Assembly: GCA_020350825.1 (NCBI GenBank)
Contig: CP070724.1
Location: 1,848,765-1,888,506 of the forward strand
Reading direction: 5' to 3'
DNA length: 39,742 nucleotides
Source of the DNA: Thermoplasmatales archaeon
Lineage (GTDB): Archaea; Thermoplasmatota; E2; DHVEG-1
A program made the position numbers and the translations under genes. A model generated the notes under the pieces. The model did not search any database, was not told the origin of the DNA, and saw nothing but the letters and a program-made list of their open reading frames with translations. Each line of letters opens with the position of its first letter. Positions within the stretch are counted from its first letter, which is position 1. Of this stretch, positions 18,293 to 27,082 are shown in pieces.

Positions 18293-18541
18293 TTATTTTT
18301 CTTCAATTTCTATTTCATAATTATGAATCACTGGATTGGTAAGTAAGCGCTGGCACATTTTTTCAACATCATTTTTTACTTTATTTTTATCTGTACCTTC
18401 TATTAAGAGATCGAAGGTTCTAATTGTTTTAGCGTCTGTAACCTTATCAAAACCAAGCAAATGTAATGCCTTTAGCGTATTTGCTCCTTCAGGATCTGAA
18501 ATGCCTTTTTTAAGCATAATTTTTACTTTTACTTCAAACAT
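18293..18541 (-). CDS. purS: phosphoribosylformylglycinamidine synthase subunit PurS
   Basis: 82 residues, the normal length for PurS, which bridges PurL and PurQ in the FGAM synthase complex. The family core is visible: VKVKIMLKKGISDPEGANTL, HLLGFDKV, and a C-terminal strand ending VIHNYEIEIEE. The gene sits between a UPF0200 kinase gene and purL on the same strand, with short gaps (49 and 15 bases), so the three are probably one transcript. Confidence 0.95.
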   Translation of the reverse strand: MFEVKVKIMLKKGISDPEGANTLKALHLLGFDKVTDAKTIRTFDLLIEGTDKNKVKNDVEKMCQRLLTNPVIHNYEIEIEEK

Positions 18542-18590
18542 TATAATCTGTGCGCAAAATCTTAGAATGTATTGATTAAGTTATCGCTTT

Positions 18591-19133
18591 TCAGAGTTTT
18601 TGTAAAAACTCTTTAACCCGCTTTCGAAATTCATCAATACTTCCTTCATTGGAAATAACAATATCAGCTAATGCAATGACTTCACCAATACCCCACCGTA
18701 ACTCTCTTTTGTCACGTTCTTCTATAGTTTTTATATCGTTGCTGTCATCTTTTCTGCCACGGGATAAAGCACGTTTTTTTCTCAATTTATCAGGGGCATC
18801 GATAGCAATAACGATAAAATCGCTGCTTAATTCTTTTTTAAAAAAAATAATCTCTTCAACATTACGTATTCCGTCAACAACAATACGATTTGATTTATTT
18901 AATGTTTTAATTGAATCAACTGTTTTTCTTGCCCAGATATCTTTACCGTATTTATCACGCATACTATTAGCTACTTCTCCTACATTTTTGTCATTCAGTT
19001 CTAGACCTTGATTTTTTGTTTCCGCCCAAATCATATCCCCCATTCTGATTACTTGGATTCCTTTGTCTTTTGCAATGCGTACAGCTTCTGATTTTCCTGA
19101 GCAGGGCATCCCGGTAAATGCTACTATTTTCAT
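18591..19133 (-). CDS. UPF0200 family P-loop kinase (dephospho-CoA kinase-like)
   Basis: 180 residues. The P-loop is GMPCSGKS (residues 8-15) right after the starting MKIVAFT. The lid-like Arg motif is RALSRGRKDD, and a conserved VVDGIRNVEEI precedes it. The fold is that of nucleotide/CoA kinases. UPF0200 members are annotated as CoaE- or adenylate-kinase-like, but their true substrate is not established; archaeal dephospho-CoA kinase is a different GTP-dependent family. The ATG at 19133 is chosen because the P-loop normally lies at residues 8-15. A tRNA-Leu gene ends 26 bases upstream, and purS follows 49 bases downstream. Confidence 0.88.
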   Translation of the reverse strand: MKIVAFTGMPCSGKSEAVRIAKDKGIQVIRMGDMIWAETKNQGLELNDKNVGEVANSMRDKYGKDIWARKTVDSIKTLNKSNRIVVDGIRNVEEIIFFKKELSSDFIVIAIDAPDKLRKKRALSRGRKDDSNDIKTIEERDKRELRWGIGEVIALADIVISNEGSIDEFRKRVKEFLQKL

Positions 19134-19159
19134 CTTTTCACAACTAGTATACAAATTAG

Positions 19160-19305
19160 TGCAGGGGGAGCGATTCGAACGCTCGAAGACCTACGTCACA
19201 GGGTCTCTTAGTGTTAAGGTTACTATTTCTGATGTTCTATTCGTTTTATCCACACCTATAAACACACCTAAGCCCTGCCCCTTTGACCGCTCGGGTACCC
19301 CTGCA
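19160..19305 (-). tRNA. tRNA-Leu(UAG) with a 63-nt intron
   Basis: Read on the minus strand, the acceptor stem is GCAGGGG/CCCCTGC with discriminator A. The D arm is CCC...GGG, the anticodon stem CAGGG/CCCTG, and the loop CTTAGG+A gives anticodon UAG. There is a long class II variable arm, and the T arm is GAGCG/CGCTC with TTCGAAT. The intron (19205-19267) lies between positions 37 and 38. Exon CTTA pairs with intron TAAG, leaving three-base bulges GGT and AGA cut at GG|T and AG|A, and GTGTT/AACAC extends the intron stem, so the bulge-helix-bulge is canonical. No CCA is encoded. Confidence 0.95.
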
Positions 19306-19369
19306 ATTTTAGGAAGCACTAATGTACATAACACTCAAAAATCTTTTTGAATAATTTTTTTTTACTGAT

Positions 19370-19585
19370 TTATTCTTTCATTCCTTTAACAAGAATACGT
19401 TCGCCATATTTTGAATAGCAATTAGAACAAAATTTACGTGCAATGAGTGAGTGAATATGTTCTTCTACTCCTTCTTCCAAATAATAAACCTTATCTGGAG
19501 CTATCTTACTGTCGCAATTAGTACAAACAGCAGGAAATTTGGATTGTTTTTTAACCAAATGGGTTTCAATTTGATTTTCTATCAT
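19370..19585 (-). CDS. small zinc-ribbon protein, unknown
   Basis: 71 residues with two Cys pairs, CTNC (near residue 21) and CSNC (near 53), giving a treble-clef or zinc-ribbon site. The region between them is acidic with two His (EEHIHSLIARKF). No named family is recognised. It lies 64 bases upstream of tRNA-Leu on the same strand and might be co-transcribed with it. A nucleic-acid or ribosome-associated role is typical of such proteins but is inferred. Confidence 0.75.
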   Translation of the reverse strand: MIENQIETHLVKKQSKFPAVCTNCDSKIAPDKVYYLEEGVEEHIHSLIARKFCSNCYSKYGERILVKGMKE

Positions 19586-19706
19586 TTACTCCTCAATCCA
19601 TCATTTATCCGGGTCTTTATAATCTTTTTCTTTCTCGAATCTTTACTCGATAACATTTATAAAGTAAGTCTTTATATTACAAAAAATCTCAGATATGATA
19701 GTTTAT

Positions 19707-19781
19707 AGCGGGGTGGGGTAGTCAGGAAATCCCGACGGGCCCATAACCCGTAGATCAATGGTTCAAATCCATTCCCCGCTA
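19707..19781 (+). tRNA. initiator tRNA-Met(CAU)
   Basis: 75 nt. The acceptor stem AGCGGGG/CCCCGCT contains the A1:U72 pair of archaeal initiators. The anticodon stem is ACGGG/CCCGT with three consecutive G:C pairs next to the loop CCCATAA (anticodon CAT, 19742-19744), again an initiator trait. The T arm is AATGG/CCATT with TTCAAAT. No CCA is encoded and no intron is seen. A TATA-like AGATATGATAG lies just upstream. DUF1624 begins 56 bases downstream. Confidence 0.95.
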
Positions 19782-19837
19782 CTCTTTTCTCATTTTATCA
19801 CCAGATTTATAAACCCAGAATTTCTCTCAATAATCTT

Positions 19838-20578
19838 GTGAAAAGTGGTTATAAAGAGAGATTTTGGGAAATTGATTTCATACGCGGGATAGCAATCATT
19901 ATGGTGATTTTTTTTCACATTCTTATCGATCTCAACTTTTTTGATATCTATAAAATTAATGTCTTTTCAGGTGTTATGTTACCCATTGCATACACTGTCG
20001 CCACGACATTCTTATTCCTCGTTGGTATATCATTGACACTGAAGTTTTCAAAAATTAAGAATACCTTATCAAAAAAAGAGGGGCAATTGAAAATCATTCT
20101 CCGTGGATTGAAAGTTTTTGGAATAGGGCTTGTGATCACTCTCAGTACATTGCTTTATTTAGATAATGGTTTTATTATCTTTGGGGTACTTCATTGCATT
20201 GGAATATCAATCATTTTATCCATACCTTTTCTAACATTTCGTGTACAAAATCTCGTTTTAGGATCGATTTTTATTTTCCTTGGACTCATCCTCAAATCGT
20301 TCACATTTGATTTTTACTGGTTGGCATGGTTAGGATTCAAACCAACCGCTTTTTACACCGTTGATTATTATCCTCTGTTACCTTGGTTTGGTGTTGTATT
20401 AATAGGAATATTCTTAGGGAACAATTTGTATCCAGATGGTAAAAGAAGATATGCTGTAAAAGATCTATCAACGGTAAAAACTCTAAGTTTTTTCTGTTAT
20501 ATTGGAAGACATACCTTGATTATTTATCTCGTTCATCAACCAATAATAGTAGGAATTATCCATATCCTATTCCTATGA
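19838..20578 (+). CDS. DUF1624 / HGSNAT-like membrane acyltransferase
   Basis: 246 residues with about seven to eight membrane spans. The N-terminal ERFWEIDFIRGIAIIMVIFFH is the hallmark of the DUF1624 (heparan-alpha-glucosaminide N-acetyltransferase catalytic) family, and the end contains YIGRHTLIIYLVHQPI, which is also conserved. Relatives move acyl groups across membranes onto sugars; the acceptor here is unknown. Translation starts at GTG. The stop lies 5 bases from the end of the convergent purM gene. Confidence 0.9.
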   Translation: MKSGYKERFWEIDFIRGIAIIMVIFFHILIDLNFFDIYKINVFSGVMLPIAYTVATTFLFLVGISLTLKFSKIKNTLSKKEGQLKIILRGLKVFGIGLVITLSTLLYLDNGFIIFGVLHCIGISIILSIPFLTFRVQNLVLGSIFIFLGLILKSFTFDFYWLAWLGFKPTAFYTVDYYPLLPWFGVVLIGIFLGNNLYPDGKRRYAVKDLSTVKTLSFFCYIGRHTLIIYLVHQPIIVGIIHILFL

Positions 20579-20583
20579 ATTTT

Positions 20584-21600
20584 TCAATATTTCAATCCTA
20601 GTTTGGGAACTTCAACACCACTTCCTTCCTCAATCCTTCCAACAACTTTGATGTCAATAAAATCATATTTGTTAAGAATCTTGAGTGTATTATCAACGTC
20701 TTTCTCTGATACAATCACAGCAAATCCCATTCCCATATTAAACGTTTGATACATTTCTTTGTCATCAATTCGTCCCTGTTTTTGTAGAAAGTTAAAGATA
20801 GGTTGTGGTTTAAAAGGATCTTCGATAACAAACTTTACGTTTTTGTTTAGTCTCGGAAGATTTCGCAATCCTCCACCAGTAATATGTGCTAAACCATGCA
20901 CTTTTACTTTTTTCAATAGTTCCACTATTTCCTTTACATATATTCTTGTTGGTGTAAGCAGGATTTCACCAATTGTTTTATCTGGATATATTCCATTAGG
21001 AAATTTGTCTTTATAAGATAGGTTTGAAAATTCTATAACTTTTCTCGCAAGTGTATATCCATTAGAGTGGATACCGCTACTCTCTAGACCAATAACGACG
21101 TCACCGGGGACAATTTTTTCACCTGTTATGATATCGTCTTTTTTAACGTAGGCAAGACAGGTTCCTGCAAGATCAAAACCGTTAATAATCTCAGGCAATG
21201 AGGCTGTTTCACCACCAATAATTGAAATGTTAGATAATTCTGCACCTTTTTGCAGACCTTTTCCAATTTCTTTTGTTATTTTTGGTTTCGGGTCATCTAT
21301 TGCTAAATAATCAACAAAAGCGAGAGGTTCTGCTCCTACACAGATAGCATCATTGACGTTCATAGCTATACAATCAATACCTATCGTGTCCCATATCTTT
21401 AATTCAGAAGCAATTTCCACTTTGCTACCAACACCATCGGTGCATAACACAAGCGCATAATCGCCAAATTCTATCATTCCTGCATAGTGCCCGCCAAGAG
21501 GTTTACCGATTCCTTTCCTTTGAGATCTGATACTTGAAAGCATTCCTTTTATTGCTTGTTCTTCTTTTTCAATGTCAACTCCACTTTCCCGATATGTCAT
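20584..21600 (-). CDS. purM: phosphoribosylformylglycinamidine cyclo-ligase PurM
   Basis: 338 residues, normal length. AIR synthetase catalyses the ATP-dependent closure of FGAM to AIR in purine synthesis. It starts MTYRESGVDIEKEEQAIKG, with the family's Y-x-x-SGVD motif. Further motifs are DGVGSKVEIA, IAMNVNDAICVGAEPLAFVDY, GGETA, ESSGIHSNGYTLARKV, HITGGGLRNLPR and FNMGMGFAVIV. The start at 21600 is fixed by homology; the frame is open further upstream but overlaps thiL on the other strand. It is separated from purL-purS by 2 kb. Confidence 0.96.
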   Translation of the reverse strand: MTYRESGVDIEKEEQAIKGMLSSIRSQRKGIGKPLGGHYAGMIEFGDYALVLCTDGVGSKVEIASELKIWDTIGIDCIAMNVNDAICVGAEPLAFVDYLAIDDPKPKITKEIGKGLQKGAELSNISIIGGETASLPEIINGFDLAGTCLAYVKKDDIITGEKIVPGDVVIGLESSGIHSNGYTLARKVIEFSNLSYKDKFPNGIYPDKTIGEILLTPTRIYVKEIVELLKKVKVHGLAHITGGGLRNLPRLNKNVKFVIEDPFKPQPIFNFLQKQGRIDDKEMYQTFNMGMGFAVIVSEKDVDNTLKILNKYDFIDIKVVGRIEEGSGVEVPKLGLKY

Positions 21601-21691
21601 TTTCTTCAAGGTATCGCCCCATACGGAATATACTGCTAAAACAGTATCGTTATGATAAACTTTTTGAACAATGACCTTCTTGTAGCTTATT

Positions 21692-22678
21692 GTGAAGAAA
21701 CTTTCGGAGTTAGGAGAAAGAGGAGCTATACGTCTTATTTCCGATATATTATCTAGAGGAGATGTTGCAGTTGGCATTGGTGACGATTGTGCTGCGTTCG
21801 AGTTTGGAGAGGATTATTTACTAGTTACTACAGATATGATTTCACAAAAAACACATATACCTAAGGAGATGACACCATTTCAATTAGGATGGTTTATTGT
21901 AGCAATTAATCTTAGTGATATAGCAGCAAAAGGAGGTACACCCCTGGGACTAGTTTTATCTTTTGGATTGCCAAAAGATACAACAGAGTCTTTTTTAAAG
22001 GAACTAACAAAAGGAGCAGATAGTTGTGCAACAACATTTGACACAACTATTGTTGGTGGCGATATGAAAGAAGCGGATGTCGTTACTATCTGTGGAACAG
22101 CTTTTGGTATTGTTAAAAAAGAAAAATTTATGCCGAGGATAGGAAGTAGACCAGGAGATATTATTGCTGTAACTGGCACATTGGGAAAAGCAGGTGCAGG
22201 GTACTATAATTTGAAAAATAAAACCCTGGACAGTGACCTATCTAAGCCTTTATTAGAGCCAACACCAAAATTAAAAGAGGGGAGACTGCTTGCACGACAA
22301 AAATGTGTAACATCTTGTATGGATATATCTGACGGTTTATCTTCTTCCCTGTATCAACTTCAAGAATTAAATAATGTGGGTTTTGAAATAGACCTTTATA
22401 ACATACCTATATCATCGGAATTGATTCAACTTCAAAGTGAGCAGAATGGTTTGGATATTTACGACATAGCATTGCATTTTGGGGGAGACTATGAACTTTT
22501 AATTACTATTCCAGCACATAAATTTGAAAAAGCAAAAGGAGCACTGAAGAAAAATGATACGGATCTTATAGCCATTGGTGAGGTTACAATAAAAAAGGAA
22601 ATTATTATTAATGATGGTAGAGTTAAAAAAACACTTGAAAACAAGGGCTATGAACATTTTACGAGCCATGCCTTTTGA
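21692..22678 (+). CDS. thiL: thiamine-monophosphate kinase ThiL
   Basis: 328 residues. ThiL phosphorylates thiamine monophosphate to the diphosphate cofactor. Motifs are VGIGDDCAAFEF (metal and ATP binding), TTDMISQKTH, NLSDIAAKGGTPLG, VGGDMKEAD, CMDISDGLSSSL and HFGGDYELLITI, all standard for the PurM-like superfamily member ThiL. It starts with GTG and diverges from purM with 91 bases between the starts, so the two share a promoter region. Confidence 0.96.
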   Translation: MKKLSELGERGAIRLISDILSRGDVAVGIGDDCAAFEFGEDYLLVTTDMISQKTHIPKEMTPFQLGWFIVAINLSDIAAKGGTPLGLVLSFGLPKDTTESFLKELTKGADSCATTFDTTIVGGDMKEADVVTICGTAFGIVKKEKFMPRIGSRPGDIIAVTGTLGKAGAGYYNLKNKTLDSDLSKPLLEPTPKLKEGRLLARQKCVTSCMDISDGLSSSLYQLQELNNVGFEIDLYNIPISSELIQLQSEQNGLDIYDIALHFGGDYELLITIPAHKFEKAKGALKKNDTDLIAIGEVTIKKEIIINDGRVKKTLENKGYEHFTSHAF

Positions 22679-22781
22679 GGTTTTTTAAGATTCATGTATA
22701 AATTTGGAATTTAGTAAATATGGGTAATAATTGTTAAGCAAATATTTTAAAGGGTTAGAAACAACATATAATAGGAGCATA

Positions 22782-24086
22782 ATGGATAAAACACTGATTG
22801 CTATATTTATAGTGGTTACATTACTTGTTACTCTATTTTCTGGATGTTTAGAGGGGGATACAGAAAAATCTAATGAAAAACCAGTTATTAAAATTGGTTA
22901 TCCAACCAGTAATAAGAAAATTTCAAGTCTCGTTATGATAAGTGGTACTTCTACCGATCCTAATGGAGATGATGATTTAATCCGGGTGGAAGTAAAAATT
23001 GATGATGGTGAATGGGAGATAGCAGATGGAACCACAAAATGGAGTTATGACTGGTATTCTTACGAATATGAAGATGGAGTTTACACCGTATATGCGAGAT
23101 CTTGGGATGGTGAAGAATACTCTGACATGCAAACATTAACTTTAGAAATTAGCAATCCTGTAACTGTTGAATCTGATTCTCATAAATGGGCGATTTTTAT
23201 TGCCTCTGCTAATTTTCCAATAGAGAATGAAAGTAAGCTTGGAAACGGTGGATTATATCTGGCTGAAGAGATGGCGGCATATCTAATTAAGAATTGTAAC
23301 TACGCCACTTCAAACATAATTATTTTATTTGATGATGGGTGGATCAGAAAAGATAATGGTTATGGCGAAAAGCTAGAGACTTTACAGGAACGTAGCCATG
23401 ATTATGATATTACTTACGGTGGCGCTACAAAAGACAATGTTGTAAACTCTTTTAAGCATTTAATAGACGAATCAAATAAACATAGAGATAGTGAGGTGTT
23501 TATATGGATTTTCAACCATGGTTATGGTAATTTAAATAATTCGCTTACTGGCGGTAAACTTTTTGAGAGGAGCCAGATTTTTCTATGGGATGATATGATT
23601 AATGATAAGGAGATAGGAGATATTTTAGGTCCTTTAAAATCTACAAAAGTTTCAATAATTGTTGATGCTTGTTTTTGCGGTGGTTTTGCCGATAAAACCA
23701 TCCTTAACTTGCCTACTTCTTTAATGCTTAGATCTGGTATTCCCAGGCCTGGAAGAATAGTTATTTCAGGAGCAAGTAAATTTAGGAAAGGATTTGCAAG
23801 TACAACACAAGGTCCGTTGTTTTCTTTGCTTTGGTTTGAGGGATTGAAAACGGGTGAGGCGGACGGATTCAAACCGGGTTTACTGAAAATGGGTAGGCCA
23901 ACATATCTTAAGGTTTTTAAAGATGGGAAAATCTCTGTTGAAGAAGCATTCTATTATGCTCGTTACATGCTCAAAACTGATGAAAATTTCAAGGAATTCA
24001 AATCTATGCAACCCCAGATTACTGATAGGTATCCCCTTCGTGGTCGCCTCTTAAGTCATAGGGAAATGTTTCTTGGAGAAGATTAA
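22782..24086 (+). CDS. lipoprotein with Ig-like domain and C13/caspase-like peptidase
   Basis: 434 residues. The signal peptide ends in a lipobox with Cys22 (LFSGC). Residues about 32-125 form an Ig-like domain (WDGEEYSDMQTLTLEI at its end). Residues about 130-400 form a clan CD peptidase like legumain (C13). The catalytic dyad is visible as His246 in FNHGYG and Cys297 in VDACFCGG. The protein is likely a surface-tethered cysteine peptidase processing other exported proteins. The ATG at 22782 has AGGAGC upstream and yields a proper signal peptide, whereas an earlier ATG does not. Substrate unknown. Confidence 0.88.
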   Translation: MDKTLIAIFIVVTLLVTLFSGCLEGDTEKSNEKPVIKIGYPTSNKKISSLVMISGTSTDPNGDDDLIRVEVKIDDGEWEIADGTTKWSYDWYSYEYEDGVYTVYARSWDGEEYSDMQTLTLEISNPVTVESDSHKWAIFIASANFPIENESKLGNGGLYLAEEMAAYLIKNCNYATSNIIILFDDGWIRKDNGYGEKLETLQERSHDYDITYGGATKDNVVNSFKHLIDESNKHRDSEVFIWIFNHGYGNLNNSLTGGKLFERSQIFLWDDMINDKEIGDILGPLKSTKVSIIVDACFCGGFADKTILNLPTSLMLRSGIPRPGRIVISGASKFRKGFASTTQGPLFSLLWFEGLKTGEADGFKPGLLKMGRPTYLKVFKDGKISVEEAFYYARYMLKTDENFKEFKSMQPQITDRYPLRGRLLSHREMFLGED

Positions 24087-24113
24087 TAAGTCCATATTCT
24101 ATGAAAAGTTGGA

Positions 24114-25124
24114 ATGAAGAAAGAGGCTAGGTTTTGGGAGTCTATCGGAAATAATAAGGTCCGATGTTTTCTATGCCCACATAACTGCAAAATAAATGTA
24201 GACAAAAGAGGGATTTGCGGAGTACGTAAGAATGAGGGAGGTAAGCTATATTCCTTGATTTATAGTTCTTGTTCTTCAGTGGCAGAAGATCCTATCGAAA
24301 AAAAACCGTTATATCATTTTTATCCTGGTTCAGCTGCCCTTTCATTAGGTTCTGTAGGTTGTAATCTCAGATGTGATCATTGTCAAAATTATGGGATTTC
24401 TAGAGCTCTTCCGGAGGACATATTTTTAAACGAAATTTCTCCTCAGGATGCAGTAGAGTTGGCCAAAAAACATGGTTGTAGGGGTATTGCTTGGACATAT
24501 AATGAGCCCACAATTTGGCATGAATACACCTTCGATTCTGCAAAACTGACAAAGGAGGCAGGGCTATATACTGTGTATGTATCTAACGGATATATTAAGG
24601 AAGAACCTCTCAAAGAAATATCTCCCTATTTAGATGCTATGAATATTGATGTTAAGGCGTTCCATGAAGATTTTTATAAAAAAATATGTAAAGCTCATTT
24701 AGAGCCGGTCTTAAACACGTGTGAAATTGCAAAAAGCTTAGACATTCATATTGAGGTGACCTATCTTGTTATTTCAGAAATTAATGATTCTTTTGATGAA
24801 ATCAGGAAATTTTGTAAATGGGTTGTTGAAAAGTTAGGGGAAGATACACCAGTTCATTTCTCACGTTTTCATCCAGATTATAAGATGACAGATGTCCCAG
24901 CAACTTCAATTGATAAATTATTGAAAATTTATGAAATTTCAAAAGATATTGGGATTCTATTTCCTTATATTGGCAATGTCCCTCATGGAGAGTATGAGAA
25001 TACCTTCTGTCCTTCTTGTGGTAACAGGGTTGTTGAACGCTATGCTTTTACAGCAAATACGATTGGCTTTAAAAATGGTATATGTAAGCAATGCAATACA
25101 AATATTCCTATTATTATCGATTGA
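24114..25124 (+). CDS. amrS: AmmeMemoRadiSam system radical SAM enzyme
   Basis: 336 residues. The radical SAM cluster motif is CNLRCDHC (Cys 83, 87, 90), following GSAALSLGSVG. The N-terminus has a Cys-rich segment (CFLCPHNCKIN ... RGICGVRKNEGG) and the C-terminus a zinc-ribbon (CPSCGNRVVER ... CKQCN). These three blocks define AmrS, relative of pyruvate formate-lyase activases. The partner proteins AmmeMemoRadiSam A and B are not in this window. The reaction of the system is unsettled. It follows the C13 lipoprotein gene after 27 bases on the same strand, perhaps as one transcript. Confidence 0.93.
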   Translation: MKKEARFWESIGNNKVRCFLCPHNCKINVDKRGICGVRKNEGGKLYSLIYSSCSSVAEDPIEKKPLYHFYPGSAALSLGSVGCNLRCDHCQNYGISRALPEDIFLNEISPQDAVELAKKHGCRGIAWTYNEPTIWHEYTFDSAKLTKEAGLYTVYVSNGYIKEEPLKEISPYLDAMNIDVKAFHEDFYKKICKAHLEPVLNTCEIAKSLDIHIEVTYLVISEINDSFDEIRKFCKWVVEKLGEDTPVHFSRFHPDYKMTDVPATSIDKLLKIYEISKDIGILFPYIGNVPHGEYENTFCPSCGNRVVERYAFTANTIGFKNGICKQCNTNIPIIID

Positions 25125-25269
25125 TATAAGAACGATCATTTTTACTAATTAAAAGTTTTATAAATATATAAAACAAAGGAAAAATTTAATAAAGGTAGAA
25201 ACATACTTTAAAGTACGAAAAAATAAAAACTATTAGATTCAAAAATACTTGGTAATAAAAGGTGGCCAT

Positions 25270-26028
25270 ATGATAAACCTAAAAAAGAATGACAAATTAA
25301 TTATTATTATTGCAATTGTTGTGATAATTATTGCTGCAATTGGTATTGCGACATATAGCTCCCCCGATACAACAATCAATGGACCCCTGATGACTGGTGA
25401 AAATATGTACACAGTTACCTGGGAAGAAAAATCCAGTTCTTCTATCATTTCAGAATTTGTCGGTAAAAATGCTCAGTACAGTGAATCCTACATCATTTCT
25501 TCACCAACTGGGAGTATTTTAACGAATGTTGATTTTCAAATTACTTGGCAGGATGACAAGACCATTGGTCTATTAATAAAAAGAGGTTTAGATACTTTAA
25601 CCGCAGAAATCACCCCAATGGATGGTGAGTCTCAATCATATCAGGGGAAGGGCGGTGGAAACAAAACATTATCATTCAGAGTCAACGATAATCCTTATTC
25701 CGACTCTATAGAAGCAGGGGATATTTTTGGAGCAGAGCAAATAGTTTATAATGAGTTTACCGGTCAGGATACTACTTCCTTTGATGTAACAGTCAGGGTA
25801 AAAACAGGAGAACCACTTCGCAGACCTTTGAAGTATTTCTCTGACAGGGGAAATAATTTTGAGATTAAAGTAACCTATGATTACTATAGTGCTTTTTTAA
25901 CAGAAGAGGAAACAAAGGGAACGGACCTAGGTGAAGATGACAACCCTTTTGATGATTTAAAAGAGGAGGGATATATACCGCCCTACTTATCCATGATAAT
26001 TGGAACTGGAAGTGGAAGATTCATCTAA
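25270..26028 (+). CDS. membrane-anchored exported protein, unknown
   Basis: 252 residues. One N-terminal hydrophobic segment (residues about 10-28) anchors a soluble outer region rich in beta strand. GGGNKTLSFRVNDNPY and a NEFTGQDTTSFDVTVRV stretch suggest an Ig-like or jelly-roll fold. No domain is recognised. The ATG at 25270 follows AGGTGG and is preferred over one seven codons earlier. ATAAATATATAAAA (25161-25174) is a TATA candidate. Its stop abuts the end of the convergent pelA gene. Confidence 0.75.
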   Translation: MINLKKNDKLIIIIAIVVIIIAAIGIATYSSPDTTINGPLMTGENMYTVTWEEKSSSSIISEFVGKNAQYSESYIISSPTGSILTNVDFQITWQDDKTIGLLIKRGLDTLTAEITPMDGESQSYQGKGGGNKTLSFRVNDNPYSDSIEAGDIFGAEQIVYNEFTGQDTTSFDVTVRVKTGEPLRRPLKYFSDRGNNFEIKVTYDYYSAFLTEEETKGTDLGEDDNPFDDLKEEGYIPPYLSMIIGTGSGRFI

Positions 26029-26029
26029 A

Positions 26030-27073
26030 CTAAATTTTAAAACGCAAAAGAGCAGCAATACCACCTATCCCATCAAATTTTTTCCCTGCTTCGTGCATTG
26101 TATTTATTATTGTAAATTTACTACCCGTTTTTCTTGCTTGTTTTAGTAGTTTTTCTCCGTTTTCATTCCTAATTAAAATATCAGAGATAAGAAGTCTTTT
26201 AACCGCTCCTTTACTCAAAGCATCTTTAACTTCAGTCTCACCATAAGTTGCTAACCCGTCTTTTTTTATTTCCTCAAAAAGTTTTTCGATGAACTGGGTC
26301 TCAAGTGACACTCGATTATTCTTAGTTATTTGCTCTACAATACCTGTCTTTAACGCCTCATGTATACCATTCATACCTGATTGTCCAGTTCCATGGCCTA
26401 TACAATTTTCAAATAGTTCGGGTTCCTTTATTTTGCCATATTTTACAAAATGTTCTCTGGCAAAGCCAGAACCAAGGACAATTAAAGGGGATTCCTTTTT
26501 TTTAAATGTCTTTAAAACAGATATTATTTCACCATAATACTCGTGCTCAATTTCTTTACTTTCATACATTTTTCCAGATCTCTTAGATTCTATATCGGTG
26601 ATGAATTGTATACCACTTTGCCGGAGGATTGCAATAGTAGCTTTATCCTCATCCAGAGACACAAAAATCAGAATAGATTGCAATCGTTGTTTTACCGCCT
26701 CTTCAATTCTTTCCAACTGATGATGTTTCCATTCACTTTTAATTATGGATAGTTTATCCATTTTTTCTGCATCGATATTTAGTGTATGATATGATCCCAG
26801 ATCCTGAGGACCTTCCTCAATTGTTCCATGCACTCTTAGTCTATCTGAAAATTCATGAAAACTTATTTTTTCAACCCGTATACCAAGCTTCATTCGTTTT
26901 TTTTCAGCTTTTTTTGACCGTATTTTATCATCTTTTTGCTCATCTGTTCTAAAAGTTACAGAACGTATCAGGTCTCCTTCTTCTATTACATTATATAAAT
27001 GCCAAATGTCGTCGAGGTTTTCGGGAATGAGTCTTATTTCACCTTTCTTGAGATCTTTAAAGAGCGCTTTCAC
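26030..27073 (-). CDS. pelA: mRNA surveillance protein Pelota
   Basis: 347 residues, the normal length. Archaeal Pelota/Dom34 enters the empty A site of stalled ribosomes and works with ABCE1 to split them. The N-terminal Sm-like domain starts KALFKDLKKGEIRLIPENLDDIWHLYN (quoted in part: KKGEIRLIPENLDDIWHLYN), the eRF1-like middle domain lacks the GGQ loop as expected, and the C-terminal domain ends IGGIAALLRFKI. The GTG at 27073 is the likely start, with AGGTGG overlapping the rqcH stop. Another GTG three codons earlier directly follows that stop in the same frame. The gene ends in TAG. Confidence 0.95.
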   Translation of the reverse strand: MKALFKDLKKGEIRLIPENLDDIWHLYNVIEEGDLIRSVTFRTDEQKDDKIRSKKAEKKRMKLGIRVEKISFHEFSDRLRVHGTIEEGPQDLGSYHTLNIDAEKMDKLSIIKSEWKHHQLERIEEAVKQRLQSILIFVSLDEDKATIAILRQSGIQFITDIESKRSGKMYESKEIEHEYYGEIISVLKTFKKKESPLIVLGSGFAREHFVKYGKIKEPELFENCIGHGTGQSGMNGIHEALKTGIVEQITKNNRVSLETQFIEKLFEEIKKDGLATYGETEVKDALSKGAVKRLLISDILIRNENGEKLLKQARKTGSKFTIINTMHEAGKKFDGIGGIAALLRFKI

Positions 27074-27082
27074 ATCCACCAC

